From the NCBI RefSeq assembly GCF_025950235.1, contig NZ_JAPDDT010000021.1, forward strand, positions 1-64,000: 64,000 bases of DNA, given 5' to 3'. Positions 36,267-44,331 of this stretch are shown here, in pieces. Each line of letters begins with the position of its first letter. Position 1 is the stretch's first letter. This DNA comes from Luteolibacter arcticus. Lineage in GTDB: Bacteria > Verrucomicrobiota > Verrucomicrobiia > Verrucomicrobiales > Akkermansiaceae. The translations under genes were made by a program, and so were the position numbers. Below the pieces are notes generated by a model, which was not told where the DNA came from, made no database searches, and saw only the letters and a program-made list of their open reading frames with translations.

Positions 36267-37864
36267 TGGGGTGAAGCGGTAGGGTCCAGAAGCTCGGCGA
36301 CCCGCAGTTTCGCACTGCGGGCCCGCGGGTTGATTCGAATCTCTGCGTCGCTCGCGGCGATCGCTTTTCTAACAGGAAGCTGCAGGCACCATTCGGGATT
36401 CGGCCGCGGTGCCGGCCAGTCGGGGCGGTCCAGCCAGGGTTTGGCGCGGTGCTGCATGAAGCGCTTCACCATGCGATCCTCCAGGCTGTGGAAAGTAATG
36501 ACTAACAGACGGCCGCCGGGCTTCAGCACCTCGATCGACGCTTCCAGCGCGCGCTCCAGCGAGCCAAGCTCGTCGTTCACCGTCATGCGGATTGCTTGGA
36601 AAGCTTTCGTCGCGGGATGGATGCGTCCACCGCGACCGACCGTCTTTTCGATATGATCCGCGAGATCGATGGTAGTCGTGAACTCGCGCTCGGCGCGGCG
36701 TTTCACGATGGCCGCGGCGATGCGGCGCGCTTTCGACTCTTCACCGAGTTCAAAGAAAATGCGCACCAGCTCCGACTCCGCCCACGTGTTGACCACGTGC
36801 GCGGCATCGAATGGACAGGAAGGCCCCATCCGCATGTCGAGGGGGCCGGCGCCGCGGAACGAGAAACCCCGTTCCGCGGCGTCGAGTTGCCGGGAGGAAA
36901 CCCCGAGGTCCAAAAGCAGGCCATCGGCCCGCCTTTCCCCCCGGACCTCGGGGATGTCCCGGAGATCTGCGAAATTACCCTGCCAGGTGCGGAAGCGCTC
37001 GCCATAGGCGGCCAACCGCTGCGTCGCGAACGCAAGCGCTTCGGGATCGCGGTCGATCCCGATCACGGTGGCACCGGCTTTCAGGAAAGCCTCGCTGTGC
37101 CCGCCGCCGCCGAGGGTGCCGTCAATGATCAGCTTGCCCTCTTGCGCGGCCATCCACTCCACCGTCTCGGCAGGGAGCACGGACAGGTGATAGCCGTTCG
37201 CTTCGTCGGTCTTCTTCGTTTGGAAATCCTCCGACGGCCGCCGCCCCGCCAACCAGCCATGGAATGCGGGGCGGACAGCCGTTTGGGAATGGCCGGAGAG
37301 GCGCGCTGTCCCGAGTGCGCCGGTCCGTGCCGATGGAAAGTCGCCGGCGATCCGCGCATACAACCAGCCAGAAGTTGCGCGGATCACCGGTTCAAAAAGC
37401 GAAAGGGGTACTGTCCCGAGAAACCCCTTCCGCCCAGCCAGGAAAGTCATCGGCCGCCGACCCGCCAACCAGCCATGGAATGCGGGGCGGACAGCCGTTT
37501 GTGCGTGAAGCGAGAGGCGCGCTGTCCCGAGTGCGCCCGTCGTTTCAGATGGAAAATCACCGGCGACCCGCGCGGACAACCAGCCAGAAGCCGCGCGGAT
37601 CACCGATCTAAGAGACGAAGGAGGTACTGTCCCGAGTAACCTCATCCGCCCAGCCTGGAAAATCTCCGGCCGCCGCTCCGCCAACCAGCCATGGAATGCG
37701 GAGCGGACAGCCGTGTAGGTATGGCCGGAAGGGCGCGCTGTCCCGAGTGCGCCGGTCCGTGCCGATGGGAAAACATAGCCCAACCCTGACACCCGGCGTT
37801 TTCCCGCGGTGGGTGCCGCGAGTCCGCCTTGTGCGGATGCCAGGGTTGGTGAGGCGAACAGCAT
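36263..37864 (-). CDS. rsmH: 16S rRNA (cytosine(1402)-N4)-methyltransferase RsmH, with a repeat-derived N-terminal extension
   Basis: The conserved enzyme covers only the last ~310 residues: YHLSVLPAETVEWM, IIDGTLGGGGHSEAFLKAG (SAM site), IGIDRDPEALA, LDLGVSSRQLD, GFSFRGAGPLDMRM and GGRLLVITFHSLEDR. It methylates C1402 of 16S rRNA. The open frame extends ~215 residues upstream through an in-frame 216-bp-period repeat (37228-37771). No ATG, GTG or TTG lies at the expected start. The codon at 37219, eight bases after a GGAGG (37232-37228), is ACG. The nearest in-frame candidates are TTG 37252 and ATG 37450; ATG 37864 is the outermost. I give the full frame, but the extension is probably not an authentic conserved part of the enzyme. 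Confidence 0.85.
   Translation of the reverse strand: MLFASPTLASAQGGLAAPTAGKRRVSGLGYVFPSARTGALGTARPSGHTYTAVRSAFHGWLAERRPEIFQAGRMRLLGTVPPSSLRSVIRAASGWLSARVAGDFPSETTGALGTARLSLHAQTAVRPAFHGWLAGRRPMTFLAGRKGFLGTVPLSLFEPVIRATSGWLYARIAGDFPSARTGALGTARLSGHSQTAVRPAFHGWLAGRRPSEDFQTKKTDEANGYHLSVLPAETVEWMAAQEGKLIIDGTLGGGGHSEAFLKAGATVIGIDRDPEALAFATQRLAAYGERFRTWQGNFADLRDIPEVRGERRADGLLLDLGVSSRQLDAAERGFSFRGAGPLDMRMGPSCPFDAAHVVNTWAESELVRIFFELGEESKARRIAAAIVKRRAEREFTTTIDLADHIEKTVGRGGRIHPATKAFQAIRMTVNDELGSLERALEASIEVLKPGGRLLVITFHSLEDRMVKRFMQHRAKPWLDRPDWPAPRPNPEWCLQLPVRKAIAASDAEIRINPRARSAKLRVAELLDPTASPQ
37228..37771 (-). repeat. 216-bp-period tandem repeat array (A-B-A-B-A) in front of the RsmH domain
   Basis: About 2.5 units. 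On the plus strand the anchor AACCAGCCATGGAATGCGG starts at 37251 and 37467, and a one-base variant starts at 37683, so the spacing is exactly 216 bp (72 codons) twice. A second anchor, GTACTGTCCCGAG, lies in the B part of each unit (twice). Because 216 is a multiple of three, the RsmH frame stays open through the whole array. Translated A units read as FPSARTGALGTAR and B units as GTVPxSL...VIRAxSGWL. The array ends just before the RsmH domain. Confidence 0.85.
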
Positions 37865-37915
37865 GTTGTCGCTTTCGGTGTGGGTGTGGGTGAAATCTGT
37901 GGGAAAGGAGGAAGG

Positions 37916-38368
37916 TCAAAGGACGCCGAGGTCGCCGTCGTCCATGCCGAGTTCGATCTCGGTGATGCGTTCGAAGGTCTCCTGGGTGCAGAGCATGTAG
38001 AAGGGACCACGACCGGCGAGGATCACCGGACCGTCCGCCTTCAGCCCGACTCGCTCGCTCCAGTCCTTCGGGACGGTGAGCTTGCCTTGGCTGCTGACGC
38101 TGGCCTTCTTCGACATCATCCGCAGGTGCCCGACGATCTGCTGCTTCTTCGCAGGGGTCAGATTGCTCTGCTCCACCTGCTCGAACTTCAGGTCGAACTC
38201 CGCCTCGCTGTAGACCTTGATCACCTGCAGGTCGTGCTCCTTCGAGAGCTGCAACCGGATCGGTGTCTCCTCGGTCTCCGGACGCCATTCGACGGGGACG
38301 GAAACCCGAAATTTCGGGTCCATCTTATAGTCGAAGTGACTTTCGTGGACTTTGGACGTGGAGGACAT
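37916..38368 (-). CDS. mraZ: Transcriptional regulator MraZ
   Basis: 150 aa, normal size. Two SpoVT/AbrB-like halves are seen: HFDYKMDPKFRVSVPVEWRP at the N-terminus and KKASVSSQGKLTVPKDWSER in the second half. MraZ binds its own promoter region and controls the division/cell-wall operon. The frame is open to a TTG at 38410, but the ATG at 38368 matches the usual N-terminus, so I chose it. It is the first gene of the operon; rsmH follows. A repeat suited to its own binding lies at 38401-38420. Confidence 0.93.
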   Translation of the reverse strand: MSSTSKVHESHFDYKMDPKFRVSVPVEWRPETEETPIRLQLSKEHDLQVIKVYSEAEFDLKFEQVEQSNLTPAKKQQIVGHLRMMSKKASVSSQGKLTVPKDWSERVGLKADGPVILAGRGPFYMLCTQETFERITEIELGMDDGDLGVL

Positions 38369-38400
38369 CAAGAGGCGGGAACACCCGCGGAATGCCCTAG

Positions 38401-38429
38401 AGTTCACCAAAGTACACCAACACCGTCAA
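38401..38429 (-). promoter_or_regulatory. Probable mraZ promoter with MraZ operator repeats
   Basis: On the minus strand, a TTGACG -35-like box (38429-38424) is 17 bp from a weak -10-like TGAACT (38406-38401). Between and over these lie two direct repeats, TTGGTGTACT and TTGGTGAACT (38420-38411 and 38410-38401), exactly 10 bp apart. MraZ of E. coli recognises TGGGN repeats spaced by 5 bp (10-bp period). Here the repeat core is TGGTG, also with 10-bp period. The promoter boxes are weak calls; the repeat itself is directly visible. Confidence 0.6.
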
Positions 38430-38807
38430 ACCAAATTCAGGATTACCGAAATAAAATTTTAAATCGCTTATTACCAACGATTTAAATGGTGAATTTAGCT
38501 GCATTGCGACTTGGTTCTACTGCTTCAAGAGAACCGAATTGCCCGGATTTTTGAAAATTCCGGGCTGGAATCGGACCTTCTGAAGCACATGGAGGAGTAT
38601 CGTGCACTCAGGGTGTACTTGGAAGCCAATTTGTGTGTTCCAGTGTACTGATCAGCAACGCTCACCCTGTTTACAACAGGCTCAAGCCCCCGCGGAACGC
38701 CGTTTCAAATGAACGCTCAAACGGCCACAAGGACGAGGCCACGGGAATTTCATGACCAACCTGAGGACAGACTCGCCTTTTCGGCCCTGTCAGTTGAATT
38801 CCCGTTT
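38430..38807. other. AT-rich intergenic region between mraZ and the next rightward gene
   Basis: No convincing gene. It is notably AT-rich around 38445-38500. A 7-bp stem GCCCGGA/TCCGGGC at 38541-38565 brackets an AT-rich loop. The string GTGTACT recurs at 38613 and 38644 and once in the MraZ repeat on the other strand. A short open stretch, 38499-38651, reads LLLQENRIARIFENSGLES on the plus strand but lacks an ATG; it may be a gene remnant or chance. Confidence 0.5.
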
Positions 38808-39104
38808 ATGGACGCCACCGCCCTCGCCGAATCCGCCCGCAACGACGCGAATCCTCCCGTCGGCCTGACACCCACCGAGCTCACCCTCTGGCTCGCCCGC
38901 GCCGGGAAATGGGATGCGGCACACGATGCCTGCCAGGATCTCTCCGAGCCCGCTGGCGCGTGGATCCACGCTTACCTCCACCGCGAGGAAGGCGACTACG
39001 GCAATGCCTGCTACTGGTATACCCGGGCTCGCAAGCCCGCCCCCTCCCGAAACGCCCCGCTGGAAGCCGAGTGGATGGAAATCGCTTGCGCCCTTTGCGT
39101 CTGA
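38808..39104 (+). CDS. Conserved hypothetical protein with WYxRA-type tail, about 98 aa
   Basis: It starts MDATALAESARNDANPPVGL and contains two characteristic segments: GAWIHAYLHREEGDYGNA and CYWYTRARKPAP. This sequence style, with a helical hairpin ending in WYxRAx+P, is a widespread uncharacterised bacterial family; I cannot name its function. The frame is open to 38709, but the ATG at 38808 (preceded by TTCCCGTTT) opens the typical domain. It has no signal peptide. It stands alone between mraZ and the first giant surface protein. Confidence 0.7.
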   Translation: MDATALAESARNDANPPVGLTPTELTLWLARAGKWDAAHDACQDLSEPAGAWIHAYLHREEGDYGNACYWYTRARKPAPSRNAPLEAEWMEIACALCV

Positions 39105-39352
39105 AATCTCACGCCTCACTTGCGATTATAGGTGGGGCGTCCCGGGGAAACGCGCAAACCCGGACAAATCTAACCCTGGTCCCCGATAAGACGGTTGGCA
39201 CTAATAGTCAATTACTTCGCCAAATTGACCGACTCTCGCAACATTTCACTCACGATTGTGATACTAACATCATTTTTTCGGTCTTAAATCCTATTTAATT
39301 GCCGTCCCGGAGAAGCTCGCCCATTGCTTTGGACGACCTCGACTCAACCCAA

Positions 39353-42300
39353 ATGGATTCCTCGACACTCCGCAGAACACTCCTCCACACCGCGCTGCTC
39401 ACCACCGTCACCACGGCCCACGCGCAGCTCTACTTTGATATAAACGCCGCCACCGCCGGCTCAGGCACCCCGGGCGCCGCAGCTTGGAATACCGGCACGA
39501 ATTGGTCCGCCGCGCCCGCAGGCGACGTGGCCACCGTCGGCTGGACCAATGGCCAGGCCGCCATTTTCTCCGCCGGCACCGAAGCCGCAGGCACCTGGAA
39601 CGTGACGGTCACCGGAACGGTCCAGACGAATTCCATCACCTTCAACGGTGCCACAAACAGCACCGTTCACAACATTACCGGCGGGACCATCGACATGGCC
39701 ACCGGCGGCTTGGTTCTGGATGCCTCGGCAGCGGCCGGCACCACCGGTCGCTCCAAGACGATCTCCTCCGCCATCATCGGCTCGGGCGGGTTGAGCATTG
39801 CCGCGAACGGCGACACCTCCGCCACGGGTGGGGGCTCGAATACCATCTTCTCCCTTACCGGCGCGAACACCTTCACCGGCAACACGACCATCACCGCGGG
39901 GGTTGTCGGCTACACCTCGATCTTCGGCGATGCGGCCAACAGCGTGGTGCTGAATGGCGGTGGCCTCCTCTTCAACAACACCGGCACCTTTACCCGGAAT
40001 CTCCAGATCGAGGCCAATGGTGGCGTGTTTCGCAACTACGGAGCGGCGACCTCCACGCTCACCGGCACGCTTTCCGGCTCCGGCAGCATCCGCCGCACCG
40101 ATGGCGGCACCGCGATCTACGCCGGCAATGGCTCGGCCTTTACCGGCGCGCTTCTTGTCGAACGCGGCACGCTACAGGCAGGCAACGGCGTCCTCACCGC
40201 CAACCCGCTGGCCAATGCTTCCGGCGCCACCCTTGGTGATGCCACGGGAGCAGGCGTCCTGCGCTACCAGCTTGACGGCTCATTCACGCTCGCCACGCCC
40301 ATCACCTATGCCAACGCAGGCTCGGCCCTCATCTGGCAGGGCACCGATGCCGGCGATGTGATGACCATCAACAACATCTTCGGCGTGGCGAACAACACCG
40401 GCACGCTGCAGGCGACCTCCGGCGCCATCACCCTGGCTTCCGGAGCGGACGTCCTGGTCGGTGCCATTACCCTCTCCAGCACTCCGAGCAACAGCGCCAC
40501 CGCGGTGATCGGCACGCTGAATGTCCAGCCGGGTGCCGTGCTGGAAACCCGCTTCATGAATATCGGTGACGGCGGCAACAACGCCGGTGCCGTCAACCAA
40601 ACCGGCGGCACCGTGAAGATCGCCACCGGCGGCAATGGCTTCCGCATCGGCCACTGGGACAACGGTGCCAACACCCCGGGCTCCGTGTACAATCTCTCGG
40701 GCGGCACGCTCGACGTGAGCGCCATCGACGTCGCCCTCAACGTCGGCTGGGATGGTGCCGGCACTCTCAACGTCAGCAACACCGGCCTCGCCAAGGCCTG
40801 GAGACTCTACGTCGATGCCGGCGGCCAGGACAAACCCGGCATCGTCAATCTGACGGGCGGCACCATCGAGGTCGGCGCGGGCGGCATCTCCAGTGATGGC
40901 ACCGCGGGCAGCCAGCTCAATCTGTCCGGTGGCACCCTGAAAGCCACCTCAGGCTCCACTTGGGCGGCACCGATGAATGCCACCGCCGCGACCACTTCGG
41001 TGATCGACGTCAATGGCTCCACCATCCTCTCCACCGGTGCCTTCACCGGCACCGGCGCGGTGAACGTCACCGACACCGCCACGGGGGGCACGTTCGAGTT
41101 CAGCCAGCCTGCCGGCACGCGCACCATCAGCCCGGCTCTGGGAGGCTCGACCACCATCCGGAAATCCGGTGCAGGCACCCTTGTCTTGTCCGGTAACAAC
41201 ACCCATACCGGCAACCTGTTCCCCGATGCCGGCGTCCTCTCACTCACCGGCTCGAATGCCTTCTCGATTGTCGACATCAACGACGGCGTGACCTTCACCG
41301 GCGAAGGCTCGACCAGCGGTGCGCTCTCGCTCGGCGTCACCTCTGGTGCCACCCTAGGCGTCAATCACACCACGACGGGAGCCTTCCACGTCGGCGGTAA
41401 TCTGACCCTCAACGGCACGTCCGTCATCAGCCTGGGAACCCCGTTCAGCGGCACCACCAACCTCCTCACCTACAGCGGCACGCTCTCCGGCAACGCCAGC
41501 AATCTGATCCTGCCCGGCGCGGCGAATTACCGCTCGGCCTCGGTCAATTTCAATCCGGGCGTCATCAGCCTGACCATCAACAACGCCGACCTCACCTGGA
41601 CCGGCACCGGCGGCGGGCTGTGGGATCTCAATGCCACCTCCGGCTGGTCGAATGGCGGCAGCAACACCTTCTTCTGGGGTGACACCGTCCGCTTCGATGA
41701 CACCTCGGCCGTCCCCGCCGTGGCCATCACCGGCGAGTTGGCACCGAACAAGATCACGGTCGATTCCGACACCAACAACTACACCATCACCGGTGGCACC
41801 GGAAACTTCATCTCCGGCCTCGGCTCGCTGCTGAAGACCGGTAGCTCCACCCTCACGATCAGCGCGCCGAATACCTTCAGCGGCGGCACCATCATCAGCG
41901 AGGGCACCATCGTCATCACCGGAGTCAATGGCGGCCTCGGCACCGGCAGCGTCACCCTTGGCGATGCCGCCACCGGCAACTCGCCGGTCGAGCTCCGTCT
42001 CACCAACGGCCGGAACATCCCGAACAACATCACCATCTCTTCGCTCGCCACCGGCAGCGCCCTCCTCGGCTATTCCGGCACCGGCGGTTCCTACACCGAA
42101 TTCACCGGGAACATCGCCCTCCAGCGCGACCTGACGATCCGCTCGGGCACCACCGACCGCCTGCACTTCACCGGTGCGATCACCGGCACCGGCAATCTCA
42201 CCATCGATGGCGGGAAACGCGTCACCATGTCCGGCAACAACACCTACGCCGGCAACCTCCTGATCCGCGACGCCGACACCATCTTCCAGACCTTCGGTGC

Positions 42301-44146
42301 CAATTCGATCCCGGACACTGCCACGGTCGATGTGGGTGCCAATGCGATCTTCCAGGTTTACCTGGCGGATACCATAGCGGGGCTCACCGGAACCGGTTTC
42401 CTGCAGCCGATCGCCGGCAAGCCCACCCTGACGGTGGGCAATGGCAACGTCTCCAGCACCTTCTCCGGCACCTGGCGGCCACTGGTTTCCGATCACCTCA
42501 ATCTCACCAAGATCGGCACCGGCACCTTCACCCTGTCCGGCCCGATCAGCTCGCCCGGGGCAATCACCATCAGCGGCGGCACCGTGGAAATCACCAGTGC
42601 CGGTCTGTTCGGCCGCACGCTTGCAGCTGGCACAGCATTGCCGAACCGGGCCTTGATCGGCACCGGCACGTTCCGCACCTCCGGCAGCGCCGATGTCACC
42701 CTGCGCCGTAGCAGCGCAGGCTTCACCGGCGCGGTCCAGATCAATGGGGGCGTCACCACCGTCGGCCACTCCGCCGCGCTCGCCACCGCACCGGTGTCGA
42801 TCAATGGCGGCACCCTGCGCTTCGACAACTCCGGCACGAACTTCACCCCGCTGGCCGCCAATGGTCTCACCACCGGCACGCTGACCACCGACGTCACCAC
42901 CAACAATCTGGCGACGCTTCACGCAGCCACCGGCGACGTGATTCCTGCCAACATGACCCACGTCTATCACGGCCAGATCTATCTGACCGCGGGCCAGTGG
43001 ACCTTCGCTGAAAATTTTGACGACGGAGCCGCGGTCACCATCAGCGGAACCCCCATCATCAACGACGCGGTGTACAACGCCGTCACCACCGGCACCTTCA
43101 GCGCTCCGGACGATGGCTGGTATACCATCGACGTGCGCGCCTATCAGATCGGAGGTGCCTCCGGTGGCGTGGGTGCCTGGGCAACCGCAGGCATCGGCAT
43201 TGGCATCAAGGCCGGCGGCACCAGCACCAATGTGGCTGACTACGTCGCGCTGACCGATGGCGCCCTCGGCACCCGCCTCACCACCAGCAACAGCTACTCG
43301 TTCTCGAATGCGATCACCCTTGCCGGACCGGCCACCATCGACACCTCGACCATGGTTGGCACGCCCGGCGTCGCTGGCGTGGATGGAAATGGCAACTCCG
43401 GTGACGTCACCCTGACCGGCGTCGTCAGCGGCACCGGCAGCCTGACCAAGACCGGCGTTGGCACCCTGCTCCTGAACAGCGCCAACACCTACTCCGGCAA
43501 CACCAGGGTCGATGCCGGGCGCCTGACCTTGGCCACCGCCACCCTGGCCAACGCCGCCGATGTTTACATCGCCTCGGGAGCGGTCCTCAACCTGATCCAC
43601 GGCACCAACGACACCGTGCACTCGCTCTTCATCAATGGCGTTGGCCTGGCTGTCGGCACCTACAATGCCACCAGCCATCCGGGCATCATCACCGGCACGG
43701 GCTCGCTGGTGGTCACCACCGCGGGCGGCTCGCCCTTCGACTCGTGGGCATCGGCCAACGGCGTCTCCGGCGGCGGCGTCGACTCCGACGCTGACGGCAT
43801 CGCCAATGGCATCGAATTCGTCATTGGCGGCGATCCTTCCGGTCCGGGCTCCGATTCCAACAGCCTGCTGCCGACTGCGGCCATCCTGCCCGCCGATCCT
43901 AACTACCTCACCGTGGTCTATCGCCGCACCACCGCGTCGGCGAGCATGCCGGTTGCGCAGCAGCCTTACGTCCAGTACGGCACCACCTTGAGTTCATGGA
44001 CCAAGGCGGAACACAACGTCAGCGGAGTCATTATCGCGGAAGATCCCAACGGCTTCGGCACAGGCATCGCCCGCGTCACGGTCAAGATCCCGCGCAATCT
44101 CACGACGGGTAAGGTGTTCGCCCGCCTCCGGGTCGATATCCCCTGA
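39353..44146 (+). CDS. Giant autotransporter-associated beta-strand-repeat surface protein
   Basis: 1597 aa. A signal peptide (LRRTLLHTALLTTVTTAHAQ) is followed by more than 1300 residues of Gly/Thr/Asn/Ser-rich short repeats of the form 'GxGTLTLSGxNTYTGxTxIxxGTL', for example KSGAGTLVLSGNNTHTGN and KTGVGTLLLNSANTYSGN. These are the autotransporter-associated beta-strand motif that folds as a parallel beta-helix. The C-terminal ~130 residues contain a DSDADGIANGIEF calcium-type loop, YVQYGTTLSSWTKAE and a KVFARLRVDIP end. No autotransporter beta-barrel is present. ATG 39353 is chosen for the signal peptide; TTG 39299 is the outermost start. Probable surface or secreted adhesin. Confidence 0.9.
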   Translation: MDSSTLRRTLLHTALLTTVTTAHAQLYFDINAATAGSGTPGAAAWNTGTNWSAAPAGDVATVGWTNGQAAIFSAGTEAAGTWNVTVTGTVQTNSITFNGATNSTVHNITGGTIDMATGGLVLDASAAAGTTGRSKTISSAIIGSGGLSIAANGDTSATGGGSNTIFSLTGANTFTGNTTITAGVVGYTSIFGDAANSVVLNGGGLLFNNTGTFTRNLQIEANGGVFRNYGAATSTLTGTLSGSGSIRRTDGGTAIYAGNGSAFTGALLVERGTLQAGNGVLTANPLANASGATLGDATGAGVLRYQLDGSFTLATPITYANAGSALIWQGTDAGDVMTINNIFGVANNTGTLQATSGAITLASGADVLVGAITLSSTPSNSATAVIGTLNVQPGAVLETRFMNIGDGGNNAGAVNQTGGTVKIATGGNGFRIGHWDNGANTPGSVYNLSGGTLDVSAIDVALNVGWDGAGTLNVSNTGLAKAWRLYVDAGGQDKPGIVNLTGGTIEVGAGGISSDGTAGSQLNLSGGTLKATSGSTWAAPMNATAATTSVIDVNGSTILSTGAFTGTGAVNVTDTATGGTFEFSQPAGTRTISPALGGSTTIRKSGAGTLVLSGNNTHTGNLFPDAGVLSLTGSNAFSIVDINDGVTFTGEGSTSGALSLGVTSGATLGVNHTTTGAFHVGGNLTLNGTSVISLGTPFSGTTNLLTYSGTLSGNASNLILPGAANYRSASVNFNPGVISLTINNADLTWTGTGGGLWDLNATSGWSNGGSNTFFWGDTVRFDDTSAVPAVAITGELAPNKITVDSDTNNYTITGGTGNFISGLGSLLKTGSSTLTISAPNTFSGGTIISEGTIVITGVNGGLGTGSVTLGDAATGNSPVELRLTNGRNIPNNITISSLATGSALLGYSGTGGSYTEFTGNIALQRDLTIRSGTTDRLHFTGAITGTGNLTIDGGKRVTMSGNNTYAGNLLIRDADTIFQTFGANSIPDTATVDVGANAIFQVYLADTIAGLTGTGFLQPIAGKPTLTVGNGNVSSTFSGTWRPLVSDHLNLTKIGTGTFTLSGPISSPGAITISGGTVEITSAGLFGRTLAAGTALPNRALIGTGTFRTSGSADVTLRRSSAGFTGAVQINGGVTTVGHSAALATAPVSINGGTLRFDNSGTNFTPLAANGLTTGTLTTDVTTNNLATLHAATGDVIPANMTHVYHGQIYLTAGQWTFAENFDDGAAVTISGTPIINDAVYNAVTTGTFSAPDDGWYTIDVRAYQIGGASGGVGAWATAGIGIGIKAGGTSTNVADYVALTDGALGTRLTTSNSYSFSNAITLAGPATIDTSTMVGTPGVAGVDGNGNSGDVTLTGVVSGTGSLTKTGVGTLLLNSANTYSGNTRVDAGRLTLATATLANAADVYIASGAVLNLIHGTNDTVHSLFINGVGLAVGTYNATSHPGIITGTGSLVVTTAGGSPFDSWASANGVSGGGVDSDADGIANGIEFVIGGDPSGPGSDSNSLLPTAAILPADPNYLTVVYRRTTASASMPVAQQPYVQYGTTLSSWTKAEHNVSGVIIAEDPNGFGTGIARVTVKIPRNLTTGKVFARLRVDIP

Positions 44147-44163
44147 GCCGCCTCATTCCTCAC

Positions 44164-44195
44164 GGCCGCCCGGAGCAATCCGGGCGGCCTTTTTT
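44164..44195 (+). terminator. Rho-independent terminator after the first beta-strand-repeat gene
   Basis: A 10-bp stem (GGCCGCCCGG/CCGGGCGGCC) with a six-base loop AGCAAT is followed by six T. It lies 18 bp after the stop codon. Confidence 0.92.
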
Positions 44196-44331
44196 GTGCC
44201 GCCAGACGCACGTTCCTGCGAATGCGTTTGAAAACGAGGCGTCACCGTTACTCACTTGTCACATTTTGACTTAAATTCCTTCAAAAACAGATCATACCAG
44301 TCATTCTCGCAGCGGTTCTCACGCCTCCCCG

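Noticed and set aside
36596..37639. A 347-codon plus-strand frame opposite rsmH
   Set aside because: It runs across the repeat array and the antisense of the methyltransferase domain and has no motifs of its own.
37228..37771. CRISPR-like array
   Set aside because: The repeats are 216 bp apart with similar 'spacers' and alternate in two types; they are not short direct repeats with unique spacers, and no cas genes are present.
38499..38651. A possible small gene reading LLLQENRIARIFENSGLES on the plus strand
   Set aside because: There is no ATG or GTG start, only CTG or TTG, and no ribosome-binding site. It is more likely a chance frame or an old remnant.
41354..43678. A 774-codon open frame on the minus strand inside the first giant surface protein, and similar long antisense frames at 46585-47931 and 47064-47936
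   Set aside because: They are mirror frames of Gly/Thr/Asn-rich repeats in high-GC DNA; the translations are Gly/Ala/Asp-rich without motifs, and the plus-strand protein has a signal peptide and known repeats.
44222..44331. A strong sigma-70-type promoter ahead of the PEP-CTERM protein (TTGACT near 44264)
   Set aside because: A -35-like box is visible, but no good -10 box lies at 16-18 bp; the evidence is too weak.
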